33,748 nucleotides of DNA from Opitutales bacterium (GTDB lineage: Bacteria > Verrucomicrobiota > Verrucomicrobiia > Opitutales > JABSRG01), in the NCBI GenBank assembly GCA_013215165.1, contig JABSRG010000045.1, forward strand, positions 1-33,748. Reading direction: 5' to 3'. Position 1 is the first letter of the stretch. Each line of letters opens with the position of its first letter. Shown here piece after piece: positions 14,672 to 23,219 of this stretch. The translations under genes were made by a program, and so were the position numbers. The notes under the pieces are model-generated. The model did no database searches, had not been told where the DNA came from, and saw only the letters and a list, made by a program, of their open reading frames with translations.

Positions 14672-17600
14672 ATGTCCGACTTTCACAGTCGGATGCAGGG
14701 TAAATGGACTAGAGGTCATTTTTACTGGTTAAAGGGGCTCTCACATATGTGCTGCCTCTCGGGTGTACTGTGTGTCTTGTTTACACTCTCGGTATCTGCG
14801 GAGGAGATGCGAACCATTCATTATGAGCCGCCAACTCCAGAGGAACGAAATTATGACTTCGTGTTTAGTCCATTTCACGAGCGACATCGCTCCGATTTGG
14901 CTAAACAGTTTGATCTCGATCGCGTAGGAGAAAATTGGGAGCTCGCTAACGGAGACTGGCTCATTACATGTCTAGACGAGAGACGGCTGTTAAGGTATGA
15001 TGGCTATGATTTAATTGATTTTGACCCCATTTTTGAAGGGCGTAAGCCCTACTACAGGTTTAGTGAAAGAGGTGTGTATGCCATGTCTGTCGATGATAAT
15101 TTGGTGGGTTATATTGAACCTGGAGGTAATAAATGGAAGTCGGCAGATATACCCTTAGAATTCGCTGAATCGAAGATTATAGATTTTGAATTAAGCCGTA
15201 GTTCAGAATTGTTGGTTATCTTTAAATCAGCACAACGCCTTGGTCTTGTTAAATATAGTTCAGACTTGGGTGAGGTGTTGGCTCAGGGTTGGTTTAACGA
15301 TGAAGACTCTAAACTGATTGGAGAGCCGATGGGAATGCATTCGTTCGAGGGTGCTGAATGGTTGTTCAGCTCTTCGACCACGGATACCCTGTTTCATATG
15401 AACTTTGTAGACGATATAGAAATTCTAAGAGTAATGAAGTTCGATGGTCAACTGGTCATTCCTTATCCGATTGGTGAGGGTATTTCTGCGATTAGGTGGA
15501 GACAATTCCAAGAAGGGGAAAAACGGAGGGTAATTTGTCAATTGTACACGGAAAAAGGATTGGGTCCGTTTCAAGAAATTGATGGAATAATTATTACAGA
15601 CTCGATCAATAACACTTTTATATTTTCTCGGTATTCGGGATTAGGTTATATTTCAAAGATAAATCCAAATACACTCGTAGCTGATCGTATTTATCCAAGC
15701 TTTCCTCTGGAGCGGTTTTCGCATCCGTACTTTGTGGGGTCCGGCGAAAGCGGAAGATATATGTTAGCTGGAACCAATACTGCTATGCTTTTGGATGGAA
15801 GTAAGCCGATAGGTTTAAATGCACCTCACTATGATCGACTTTCTCTAGGATTTCCGAAATCGACTGTCGGAGTTTATGCTTGGGAGGATGACGACGTTTT
15901 CATTTATGATCATCCTGAGAGTGATTCTAGCCATTTCTATACCGATGTCGTGTATAGTGAAAGAGGTCTTCTGTTTACTGATAACAGCCTTATTATTGAT
16001 CTGAAGCAGTCAGGTTTTGAAGTTTCATTGGATGACTATGGTCTTTCCGTTGATGACTTTTTAAGCGCATCTATTGTAGGAGGTGTGCGGGAGGATGACG
16101 ATGCATATAGCATGATTTTATCATTTATGCATAAGGGAGATGATAGGTTAAAATTATTGATGGTTGAAGGTGAGAATACGCGTCTTGAGTCGTTAAATAT
16201 AAAGGCTCTAGATAGATTGGTTGAAAGTAGGATTGGCTTCGTTAAACTAGATGATCATTACGCTATCTTTTTTAAAAATAGTTATCATAAAGATGGCGTA
16301 TTCTTGTTGTTAGACAAGGGTTTTGATATTATAAATTCAGTCCTCATACCTCGCAGTAGTGGCGATTCTTTAGATGCTATATTGGCCAGTTTAGAAAAGA
16401 TTTTTGATATGGTAATTGCTCTTGGCGCGGATCTCAAAGACATTTCAGATCTGATTCCCCGTCCAGATAGCAATATGCTCGATGAGGATATAGTATTGAT
16501 ACGAATTAAGAGCAATAAAGAGACGGTGTATTACTCTTTGTCTTTGATCGATGAACGTGCGACTATGAAGGAGTTTGGTATGCCTTCTTTTGAATCTGTA
16601 TTTTTGGGAATTGATCGTCTTGATCGAATGATTTTCAAATCTATAGACGCACAATATGCCGTGGTGGGGGAGGGTGGAAGCTTTCATGCGGAGTCGATCT
16701 TTGCTTGGAGACTCCCTGATGCATTCACAATTCTTGAATCGAAATTGATGAATGAAAGTGAGCATTGGCTAAATATCAGGCGGAATGGATATCGACATAG
16801 CTTTCTGCTCCGTAACGAGCCGATGAGCGATGATCCCTTTAGGGTGAAGGTAAATCTTCAGAATTCGACTACTCAGGCTGGTGAAGATGTGATTGTTAGT
16901 TTAGATCCTACGCGGAAATATGGATTTGGAGGAGATTTGCTGTCCTACTATTATCGGTGGAGAGTGGATGAGGGAGCATGGAGTCCGCGTGTTCAATTGG
17001 ATGGAAAACCGGTAAGGATTCCGACTAATCAACCGGGAATGTATTCCGCGGAGTTCCAGGTGATAGATTATTTTGGCAGAGAGAGTGAGTTCACACCTAC
17101 AGTTTCATTTGATGTCTTGCCCATCCCCTTACAAAAACGGGGGTGGTTTCCCTATGCGACGGGAGGTGTTGCGGTGGTCCTTATTCTACTCTTATCGATA
17201 TCAGTCACACAAACTGTGCACAGTATATCCAACGCGCGGTCACTGGCTCACCTAAATCGCACATTGGAGGATAAGGTGAGAGATCGGACGGCAGAGATTG
17301 ACGCCCAAAATCAAGAACTCATTGCGACGAACCTGATATTAGAATCTACGAATGAAAACCTGGAAGTAGCCAATGATAGAATACAGGAGACGAGCAAGGC
17401 GCTTGCCGAGGCATCGCGATCTGCTGGCATGGCTGAAGTAGCTTCAGGAATTATTCACAACGTGGGAAACGTCTTTAATTCAGTTGCTGTCTCACTAAAT
17501 TTGCTTCGCGAAAATCAATCTCCTAATAGTATTAGAAAGGGACTGCGGAAGCTTTCCGAGTTGATGGAGAAAAACCTCAAAAACGAGTCATTTTGGAAAG

Positions 17601-18247
17601 ATGAGGTTAAGCGGAAACGACTCTTTGAATACCTTAATATAATCGAAAAGTCTTATGTAGCTTTCAGCTCGCATAGCCACGAAGAGTTGGAGCGTATCGA
17701 TGACAAGGTTTCTACGATCAGGGAAATCCTTCGCGCGCAGGAAAAGTATACCGACGCTTCATTGGGTGTCCGAACAGCTTGTTCGCTCCAAGAGATGATC
17801 AGTGATGCTTTAGACAGGGTCGCTATCAACGTCGATACCGATCAGATGGATCTCAAGATTGAACAGGAATCTCCCAATGACAGTGTTTTCGTGGATTCTC
17901 ACTATGCCGTAGAAATATTAAAAGTCCTGCTTCAAAACGCGTTAGAAGCGAGTGCACCGGCTAAGAAGCGCGCCGAAATTTTTGTGGCTATCAGGCAGGC
18001 AGAGGGTAATGCTGAGCAGATTGAAGTATCTGTAAAAGATCACGGGGTCGGTATTTCAAAAGAGTCACTGAACCGTCTCTTTGCCCACGGATTTACTACA
18101 AAGAGCTCAGGCAAAGGTTTTGACCTCCATAATGCCGCAAACTTAGCTGCGATGCTTGATGGGGAGTTGAGCGCATACAGCGCAGGTGAGGGCACCGGTG
18201 CAACGTTCACTTTGAGCTTACCTGCGGCTGCTGAGGTAAGGGCTTGA
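14672..18247 (+). CDS. Large membrane sensor histidine kinase with propeller-like periplasmic domain
   Basis: The 1191-residue protein has a signal peptide (hydrophobic CLSGVLCVLFTLSVSA, cleavage near residue 43), about 670 extracytoplasmic residues without a strong family match but with repeated beta-rich units such as are seen in propeller sensors, a Y_Y_Y-like Ig domain near 725-812 (LSYYYRWRVDEGAWSP), a membrane helix near 828-848, a coiled coil, and a kinase core. The H box is GIIHNVGNVFNS (H929), of the IHNxGN class; the ATP-binding domain has LLQNALEAS, DHGVGIS and GKGFDLHNAA. No receiver domain or response regulator is adjacent. The sensor part is AT-rich (for example 21 G+C of 60 at 16201-16260). 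The start is uncertain: ATG 14672 and 14693 keep a basic n-region, while ATG 14747 has a better ribosome site (AAAGGGG 14731-14737). Confidence 0.88.
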   Translation: MSDFHSRMQGKWTRGHFYWLKGLSHMCCLSGVLCVLFTLSVSAEEMRTIHYEPPTPEERNYDFVFSPFHERHRSDLAKQFDLDRVGENWELANGDWLITCLDERRLLRYDGYDLIDFDPIFEGRKPYYRFSERGVYAMSVDDNLVGYIEPGGNKWKSADIPLEFAESKIIDFELSRSSELLVIFKSAQRLGLVKYSSDLGEVLAQGWFNDEDSKLIGEPMGMHSFEGAEWLFSSSTTDTLFHMNFVDDIEILRVMKFDGQLVIPYPIGEGISAIRWRQFQEGEKRRVICQLYTEKGLGPFQEIDGIIITDSINNTFIFSRYSGLGYISKINPNTLVADRIYPSFPLERFSHPYFVGSGESGRYMLAGTNTAMLLDGSKPIGLNAPHYDRLSLGFPKSTVGVYAWEDDDVFIYDHPESDSSHFYTDVVYSERGLLFTDNSLIIDLKQSGFEVSLDDYGLSVDDFLSASIVGGVREDDDAYSMILSFMHKGDDRLKLLMVEGENTRLESLNIKALDRLVESRIGFVKLDDHYAIFFKNSYHKDGVFLLLDKGFDIINSVLIPRSSGDSLDAILASLEKIFDMVIALGADLKDISDLIPRPDSNMLDEDIVLIRIKSNKETVYYSLSLIDERATMKEFGMPSFESVFLGIDRLDRMIFKSIDAQYAVVGEGGSFHAESIFAWRLPDAFTILESKLMNESEHWLNIRRNGYRHSFLLRNEPMSDDPFRVKVNLQNSTTQAGEDVIVSLDPTRKYGFGGDLLSYYYRWRVDEGAWSPRVQLDGKPVRIPTNQPGMYSAEFQVIDYFGRESEFTPTVSFDVLPIPLQKRGWFPYATGGVAVVLILLLSISVTQTVHSISNARSLAHLNRTLEDKVRDRTAEIDAQNQELIATNLILESTNENLEVANDRIQETSKALAEASRSAGMAEVASGIIHNVGNVFNSVAVSLNLLRENQSPNSIRKGLRKLSELMEKNLKNESFWKDEVKRKRLFEYLNIIEKSYVAFSSHSHEELERIDDKVSTIREILRAQEKYTDASLGVRTACSLQEMISDALDRVAINVDTDQMDLKIEQESPNDSVFVDSHYAVEILKVLLQNALEASAPAKKRAEIFVAIRQAEGNAEQIEVSVKDHGVGISKESLNRLFAHGFTTKSSGKGFDLHNAANLAAMLDGELSAYSAGEGTGATFTLSLPAAAEVRA

Positions 18248-18263
18248 TGGCCCTGGGGGAATT

Positions 18264-19496
18264 TTAAAAGAACTCATCACGCTCCAGACGGCTCATTGCT
18301 GCGATTTTACCTTTTAGGATGACGGCCGCTTTCGGCACCTGATACTGGAGTGCGCTGTGCCAATCTTCGGCGTCTAGGATTACCAAATTTGCGGGTTTGC
18401 CGTCACTGATCCCGTAGTCCAGCCCAAGTAAGTTTGCGGGGATTTGGGTGACCATGTCGAGGACCTTATGGGATTCGCCGGGCCAGGCAAACTGGCCGAT
18501 GTGTGCCATATATTGGGCGACTTCTAACAAATCGTTACGTCCAAATGGATAGTACCAATCGTCGATGTCGTCTTGGGCTGTACAGACGGGTATACCTGCT
18601 TGTATGAGCTCGTGAAGGCGCGTGCATCCGCGGGGTGCGGGCTGACGGCTAATTTGAGTCGTGACCAGTGAGACATGGGCGTTGTTGATGATGGCCATCT
18701 CCGCCTCCTTCACTAGGCGGATGACGCGAGCTGCATGAGCATCATCATAAAAAGCGATTGCATTGCACTGAGTGCCCGAAACGCGGCCTTGCATCGAGCG
18801 CTGGATCGTCGATGCAGCTATCTTTTCAAGGGTTCGAGAAGTGGGATCCTCAGTGTCGTCGACTACAAAATTGAGCGAACAGCCATATTGTTCAGCCAGA
18901 TCAAAGCATAGCTTGATGTGGGCATCCTGGGCCGCTTCAGAACGTTCGATCCAAGGGATGCCGCCTATCATGTCGGCCCCAGCCTTCATCGCGGCGTGCA
19001 TAAGGTCTTCAGTACCTTTGCCATTGAAGACACCATCTTGTGGAAATGCAGCCACATCGAGCCGAATCCAAGCGGCGTATTTCTCCTTGATTTGCAATGC
19101 TGCTTCAAGAGCGCGCAGCTCAGCGGCTGCGTCGACATCAACAAATACGCGCAGTGCACAGGTCCCGTGAGCAATAGCTAGGCGAACAGCGTCATCGATG
19201 CGTGCTGCAACATTCTCAACGGTGTAGGCACGCTTCACGTATTGAGATGAGTCGAAGCGATGGAGATGTTGCACCTCTATGGGCTGTTGTAGCAGCTCAC
19301 GACGCCAGAAAGATTTCTCTACATGCAGGTGAGCATTAACAAATGCGGGAATTACCAGGCGACCCTCGGCGTCGAGGTCGTCTTGTCGTGGTTGCAAGGG
19401 TGTCTCGGAGATGCGCGAAAATCGTTCATCTGTGATTTCGAGGTGGACGATACGATCGGAATTCAGGCGAGCGTTATGAATGCGATAGCTACTCAT
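18264..19496 (-). CDS. Cytosine-deaminase-like amidohydrolase with altered metal ligands
   Basis: The 410-residue protein follows the CodA/AtzC branch of the amidohydrolase superfamily: composite beta sandwich at both ends, NAHLH (H56, H58), TAQDDIDDWYYPFGRNDLLEV with the conserved Asp (D309), and a C-terminal ANLVILDAEDW. Aligned by eye with E. coli cytosine deaminase, the metal ligand H214 is Val here (V211 in NFVVDDTED), the proton-shuttling E217 is Asp (D214) and H246 is Gln (Q243 in SGTQCNA). Cytosine deamination by the known mechanism is therefore doubtful. It may have another reaction or be non-catalytic. It overlaps the creatininase-family gene by ATGA, so the two probably act together; relatives of each family act on cyclic amides such as creatinine. 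Confidence 0.85.
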   Translation of the reverse strand: MSSYRIHNARLNSDRIVHLEITDERFSRISETPLQPRQDDLDAEGRLVIPAFVNAHLHVEKSFWRRELLQQPIEVQHLHRFDSSQYVKRAYTVENVAARIDDAVRLAIAHGTCALRVFVDVDAAAELRALEAALQIKEKYAAWIRLDVAAFPQDGVFNGKGTEDLMHAAMKAGADMIGGIPWIERSEAAQDAHIKLCFDLAEQYGCSLNFVVDDTEDPTSRTLEKIAASTIQRSMQGRVSGTQCNAIAFYDDAHAARVIRLVKEAEMAIINNAHVSLVTTQISRQPAPRGCTRLHELIQAGIPVCTAQDDIDDWYYPFGRNDLLEVAQYMAHIGQFAWPGESHKVLDMVTQIPANLLGLDYGISDGKPANLVILDAEDWHSALQYQVPKAAVILKGKIAAMSRLERDEFF

Positions 19497-20281
19497 TGGT
19501 TGCGGATTTCAGGTCGGTCATACTCGAAGGCAACCATATCGCGAATAAACTTACGCGTCGCTTCCAGAGTGCGGTCTAGATACTCAGCTGCGAGCTCTGG
19601 AGTGACCCCTGTGGGATCGCCAAATACTCCCGTCGCGGACCAGTCTTCGGTTTTCCATTGGGCATAACCTTTGCCGACTAGTCCGATGCCTGTTTCTGGG
19701 TAATTCGGAAAATCCACTTTAGCTTTGTCCATTTTTACCAATTCTGGAGCCAGAGCCATAACCAGCGCTGTTTCCCAATGGTTTGCATGGATACCAAATT
19801 GTTTTTCGCGCGCATCGACCCAATCTGGAAAATCTTGTTCCAGGTAGCTTCCAGCGGAGCCCACAAAAGTCGTCATTCCAAAATCGTCACGGATATCGCG
19901 GGACACGGCGTGAAGAATCCCCACATTTCCTCCGTGTCCATTAAAAAAGCATAATTTGCGGAACCCGCTCTCATGGACGCTGCGAGCGATGTCGAGAAGC
20001 ACATCATAGAAGGTCCGTCCACTCAGGCATAGCGTGCCGGGAAAGCCCCGGTGTTCGTTGCTTTTAGAAATGGTTATCGGCGACAGTCGATAGGCCGGCG
20101 CCGAGTCTTCGAGAGAATCGAGCGCACGTGCTAGGACCTCTGAACTAATCAGTGTATCCGTGTAGCAGGGCAGGTGATGGCCATGCTGTTCTGTCGCACC
20201 CATTGGCAAAATCACCAGTGCATCGGATTTATCGATGGCCTCCACTTCGGGCCAAGTCATGTGAGCAAGAAAGCGTTCCAT
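19493..20281 (-). CDS. Creatininase-family amidohydrolase
   Basis: The 262-residue protein has the creatininase fold with its metal-binding residues visible: E31, H33 and D42 in GATEQHGHHLPCYTD, H116 in the FFNGHGGNVGIL block, and E170 in HANHWETALVM. The family includes creatinine amidohydrolase, riboflavin-pathway formamide hydrolase (ArfB) and MftE peptidase. The sequence does not decide between them, so no specific substrate is claimed. All ligands are present, unlike in its overlapping partner. No signal peptide is seen, so it acts in the cytoplasm. It is transcribed leftward before the amidohydrolase, and the rhomboid gene lies 98 bp upstream on the same strand. Confidence 0.9.
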   Translation of the reverse strand: MERFLAHMTWPEVEAIDKSDALVILPMGATEQHGHHLPCYTDTLISSEVLARALDSLEDSAPAYRLSPITISKSNEHRGFPGTLCLSGRTFYDVLLDIARSVHESGFRKLCFFNGHGGNVGILHAVSRDIRDDFGMTTFVGSAGSYLEQDFPDWVDAREKQFGIHANHWETALVMALAPELVKMDKAKVDFPNYPETGIGLVGKGYAQWKTEDWSATGVFGDPTGVTPELAAEYLDRTLEATRKFIRDMVAFEYDRPEIRNQ

Positions 20282-20379
20282 AATTCTAATTGGAAAAGCT
20301 TCACTGAAAAAACAATGCCAATGTGGACAGGAAATGTGGTCTCACGTTTTGTCGTGGCAGATTCGCATGATTTCGAGCC

Positions 20380-21048
20380 TCAGGAATCTCGGCACCATCG
20401 CCGACTCACTATCGAGCCGATGAGTGCGCCCCCGATAAATCCCCCAATGTGTGCTCCGAAGGCGATTCCCTCTACTTGACCGACAATACCAGATAGATCG
20501 AGAACCAGGCCGATAGCTGCAAAAATGAGCAGACGTTCTGGAGGAATCGGTTCGGCGATGGGCCAAACGTCAGGGTCTGGCAGACGCCAGCGTATAGCTA
20601 GAAGAAAATAGACGCCTTCAAACCCCAACAAGGCTCCTGAAGCCCCGAGCATCGGAATGGGTGATTGAGGGTCGAGGATGATTTGACCGAGGGCACCTGT
20701 GATTGTTGTAAACAAATAGATGACAAACACCCAAGCAGCTCCCATCTCGCGCAATACCAGAGATGCAAACATCCAGATGAATATCATGTTCAGTGCGATG
20801 TGCAGGCTGTCTCCGTGGAATAGGGAATACGTAACTGTCGTAAACAATACGCGAGCGACTTCACCGTCAATTTCACCAGCTCGCAGGTGCTCCCACGCGT
20901 CTACTACATCCTTTGGAATGAGGAGAAAAGTGGCTCTTACTGTCTCCTCGGTCATCCATGGCGATACCTTTACTAAATGAATCACAGTGCACACTAAAAT
21001 GATCAGAGTTACGGGCCAATGACGACGAAGGAGCTGCGCTGCTGTCAT
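20380..21048 (-). CDS. Rhomboid-family intramembrane serine protease
   Basis: The 222-residue membrane protein has six hydrophobic segments and the rhomboid hallmarks: HIALNMIFIWMFASLVLREMG (the H...N region of helix 2), the catalytic serine S137 in PMLGASGALLG, and the catalytic histidine H200 in FGAHIGGFIGG. It should cleave membrane-anchored substrates inside the inner membrane; the substrate is unknown. The loop between helices 1 and 2 (about 30-65) is longer and charged. It is alone in its unit: a 98-bp gap follows before the creatininase gene and a 210-bp gap without recognisable genes lies upstream (21049-21258). Confidence 0.93.
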   Translation of the reverse strand: MTAAQLLRRHWPVTLIILVCTVIHLVKVSPWMTEETVRATFLLIPKDVVDAWEHLRAGEIDGEVARVLFTTVTYSLFHGDSLHIALNMIFIWMFASLVLREMGAAWVFVIYLFTTITGALGQIILDPQSPIPMLGASGALLGFEGVYFLLAIRWRLPDPDVWPIAEPIPPERLLIFAAIGLVLDLSGIVGQVEGIAFGAHIGGFIGGALIGSIVSRRWCRDS

Positions 21049-21258
21049 AAGAAAGATCGGATGGGAACAGACGGAAAAATTATCTAATTCAATGGATCGT
21101 AAAAGGACAATGCCTACTGCGGTTTTGTGGTTTCGCAGGGCGATTGCCTCGAGGTCGCTAAAAGCCAGTGTCCGGCAATGGCTATCGCCGTTGCTTGCCG
21201 ATGAGACTCGAGTTTAGTCTAAATTAGTAATCCGTAGGCCTGACCACACGCGCCTAGA

Positions 21259-22122
21259 TCACCCAAGCTGGCCTGGGGTGACGCCATGATATTTTTTGAA
21301 TGCTTTGCGGAAATGAGCAGGGTCGGTATAGCCACAGGCATAGCAGATCTCATCGATTGAAAAGACTCTGCGACGTATGAGGCGCGCGGCACGACTCATA
21401 CGCAATTGTGTGATGTGCTCTTTGAAAGTGAGGTTCGGATTATGTTCACGGAAGAGTCGAGATATGTGATTGGGGTGAAGCCCGAGTTGCTGAGCGACGT
21501 CTTCTCGTGTTATGGGTTGGGAGAAATGTTGGTAGATAAAACTCAGAATGGATCGGTAACTCACGTAAGATTTAGTATTTCTCCCAACGCCATTTTCAGC
21601 GAGTTCGAGGTGTTTTGTTAATTGAACCAAAACACTAAAAATTACATGCTTTGCTGTGGTCTGAAAGCGATGCTCTCCGTCCAATGCGGCAAGTGCCATC
21701 AGCAGGTGGTAGCCCACTTGCCCAAAACTGACGGGAGAGTATGTCCAATCGATCTGATGAGCTTTGACTTGGTTGTCTCTATGCCAGGTTTTGTGAACAT
21801 ACACTGAGCTCGGCTCGATGCCAAAATACAGCTTTGTTCGCTCGGTGCCGCCGATCTCTTCGTGCCATGCGTCCGGAGGGGAAATCATAATCTCGCCTTC
21901 TCCTACTTCCTTTTTTCCCTCGGCTGTTTGAAATTTCCATGTGCCTTTTGGAACGGCTACTATGCCAAAACGTTCGCGTTGTTCCCTTTCTCCATCTAGT
22001 TCATTGGGATCAGGCCGATTAATGATGACCCTTTTGGGCAGGCCGATGTCGATAAACTCCCTAAGATACCTCAAGATGGATCTTCGGTCTTCATGTCGGA
22101 GTGTCTCCCTTTTTCGCGGCAT
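21259..22122 (-). CDS. AraC-family regulator with cupin sensor (second sugar cassette)
   Basis: The 287-residue protein has an N-terminal cupin-like domain (RERFGIVAVPKGTWKF, GEGEIMISPPDAWHE) and a C-terminal AraC DNA-binding domain (ITREDVAQQLGLHPNHISRLF and FSIDEICYACGYTDPAHFRKAFKKYHGVTPGQL). It is divergent from the Gfo/Idh/MocA gene at 22232 across 109 bp and probably controls that cassette. The frame extends to a TTG at 22179, but the family-like sequence begins at the ATG at 22122 (MPRKRETL), so I use that; neither has a Shine-Dalgarno sequence. Confidence 0.9.
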   Translation of the reverse strand: MPRKRETLRHEDRRSILRYLREFIDIGLPKRVIINRPDPNELDGEREQRERFGIVAVPKGTWKFQTAEGKKEVGEGEIMISPPDAWHEEIGGTERTKLYFGIEPSSVYVHKTWHRDNQVKAHQIDWTYSPVSFGQVGYHLLMALAALDGEHRFQTTAKHVIFSVLVQLTKHLELAENGVGRNTKSYVSYRSILSFIYQHFSQPITREDVAQQLGLHPNHISRLFREHNPNLTFKEHITQLRMSRAARLIRRRVFSIDEICYACGYTDPAHFRKAFKKYHGVTPGQLG

Positions 22123-22231
22123 TGATAAAGAGTAATACGTTACGTTTTGACATAAATCGACTTCAAAAACCCCTTCCAATCAATGTGTCTATGTGGAACG
22201 CTTTGCGGACAGCTTAGAACTCAACATACTC

Positions 22232-23202
22232 ATGATCAAAATCGGAATAATTGGTGCCGGTCCAAACGGAACGGGAAACGCAAAAAAATTGCCTTAGATG
22301 CACGGTGCAGCATCTCAGCTGTTGCCGATCCGGTTGAATCTGCTGGTAGAAAATTTGCCGAGACATATCCTGACGTGAAGGTGTTTACTGAGATCGCTCC
22401 CATGCTGGAAGAGGTTGATGGGGTGATCATTTCCTCACCAAACTGGCTGCATCCCGAGCAAGCGATCCAGTGTGCCGAAGCTGGAAAGCATGTTTGGATT
22501 GAGAAACCAATGGCGCTCACTGTAGCGGATGGAGAGAAAATGGCCGCTGCTATCAACAAAGCGGGTGTGGCTTCTATGGTCGGTTTTTCGGTTCGCTTCG
22601 AAAAGACTGCACAAGGGATCAAACGTCGATTTCAGGCTGGTGATTTGGGAGAATGGTTTAGTGGAGCCTCACGTCGAAACTGCACGTTGAAGAGTATGGA
22701 CAAGGGGTGGCGTACGGATTTTACCCGGAGCGGCGGTGTCATGAGCGAGTTGATCATTCATGAGCTCGATTGGGCCACTGATTTGTTTGGCTTCCCCAAA
22801 TCTATATTCTGCCGGAAACGCGCCAGCGACCGTAGTGCATCGGCTCATCCCAAGGACAACGATCACGTATGGATTTCTTTAAATTACTATGATGATCGAA
22901 CCGTGACCATCGAAGGCTCACAGATCGCGCCGATTGCCGACTACTACAAAACGGTGGTGGGCACCGAAGGAAGTCTCCACACGCGTCGATGGGGGCAGGA
23001 GTTGTATTATCAGAAAAAGGGTGAAAAGGACGTGCTCGTTGAGAATCTTGAAGGCATGAATAAACACAGCCATTGGTTGGATGTTATCGAAGGCAAATGC
23101 GCATCTGTCGCTGATGTAAACTACGGCCTGAAGATCACGAAGCTGATCGACTCAGCTCTCGAGAGCGCCGTGTCTGGCTTACCTGTTGATCTCGATCTCT
23201 AA
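22232..23202 (+). pseudogene. Gfo/Idh/MocA oxidoreductase, reading frame broken at an A7 run
   Basis: The ATG at 22232 starts MIKIGIIGAGPNGTGNAKK, a perfect NAD-binding Rossmann start (GxGxxG), but this frame meets TAG at 22295. The rest of the enzyme, from IALDARCSISAVADP to the stop at 23202, is in the -1 frame, joined at seven A's (22282-22288). This part includes EKPMALTVADG, the GFSVRF segment and SGGVMSELIIHELDWATDL with the catalytic residues. Joining the frames there gives a normal family member of about 323 residues. One missing A (mutation or assembly error) explains it most simply; programmed -1 slippage is possible because the zero-frame codons read gcA AAA AAA. The continuous frame from 22183 has a nonsense N-terminus and is not the real start. 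First gene of a sugar cassette. Confidence 0.85.
22282..22288 (+). other. Seven-A run in -1 slippery phase
   Basis: The run sits in the zero frame as gcA AAA AAA, the X XXY YYZ phase used by bacterial -1 frameshift signals. The zero-frame stop is two codons on (TAG 22295-22297). A weak 5-bp stem (22297-22301 with 22310-22314) starts 8 nt after it. No upstream Shine-Dalgarno-like stimulator is seen. Confidence 0.6.
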
Positions 23203-23219
23203 ATTCAACCGACTTATTT

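Noticed and set aside
22183-23202. A continuous reading frame from ATG 22183 covering the second Gfo/Idh/MocA gene
   Set aside because: Its first 36 residues (Cys-, Arg- and Asn-rich) do not look like any Rossmann start, while the other frame from 22232 gives a perfect one. The frame is real only from the A7 run onward.
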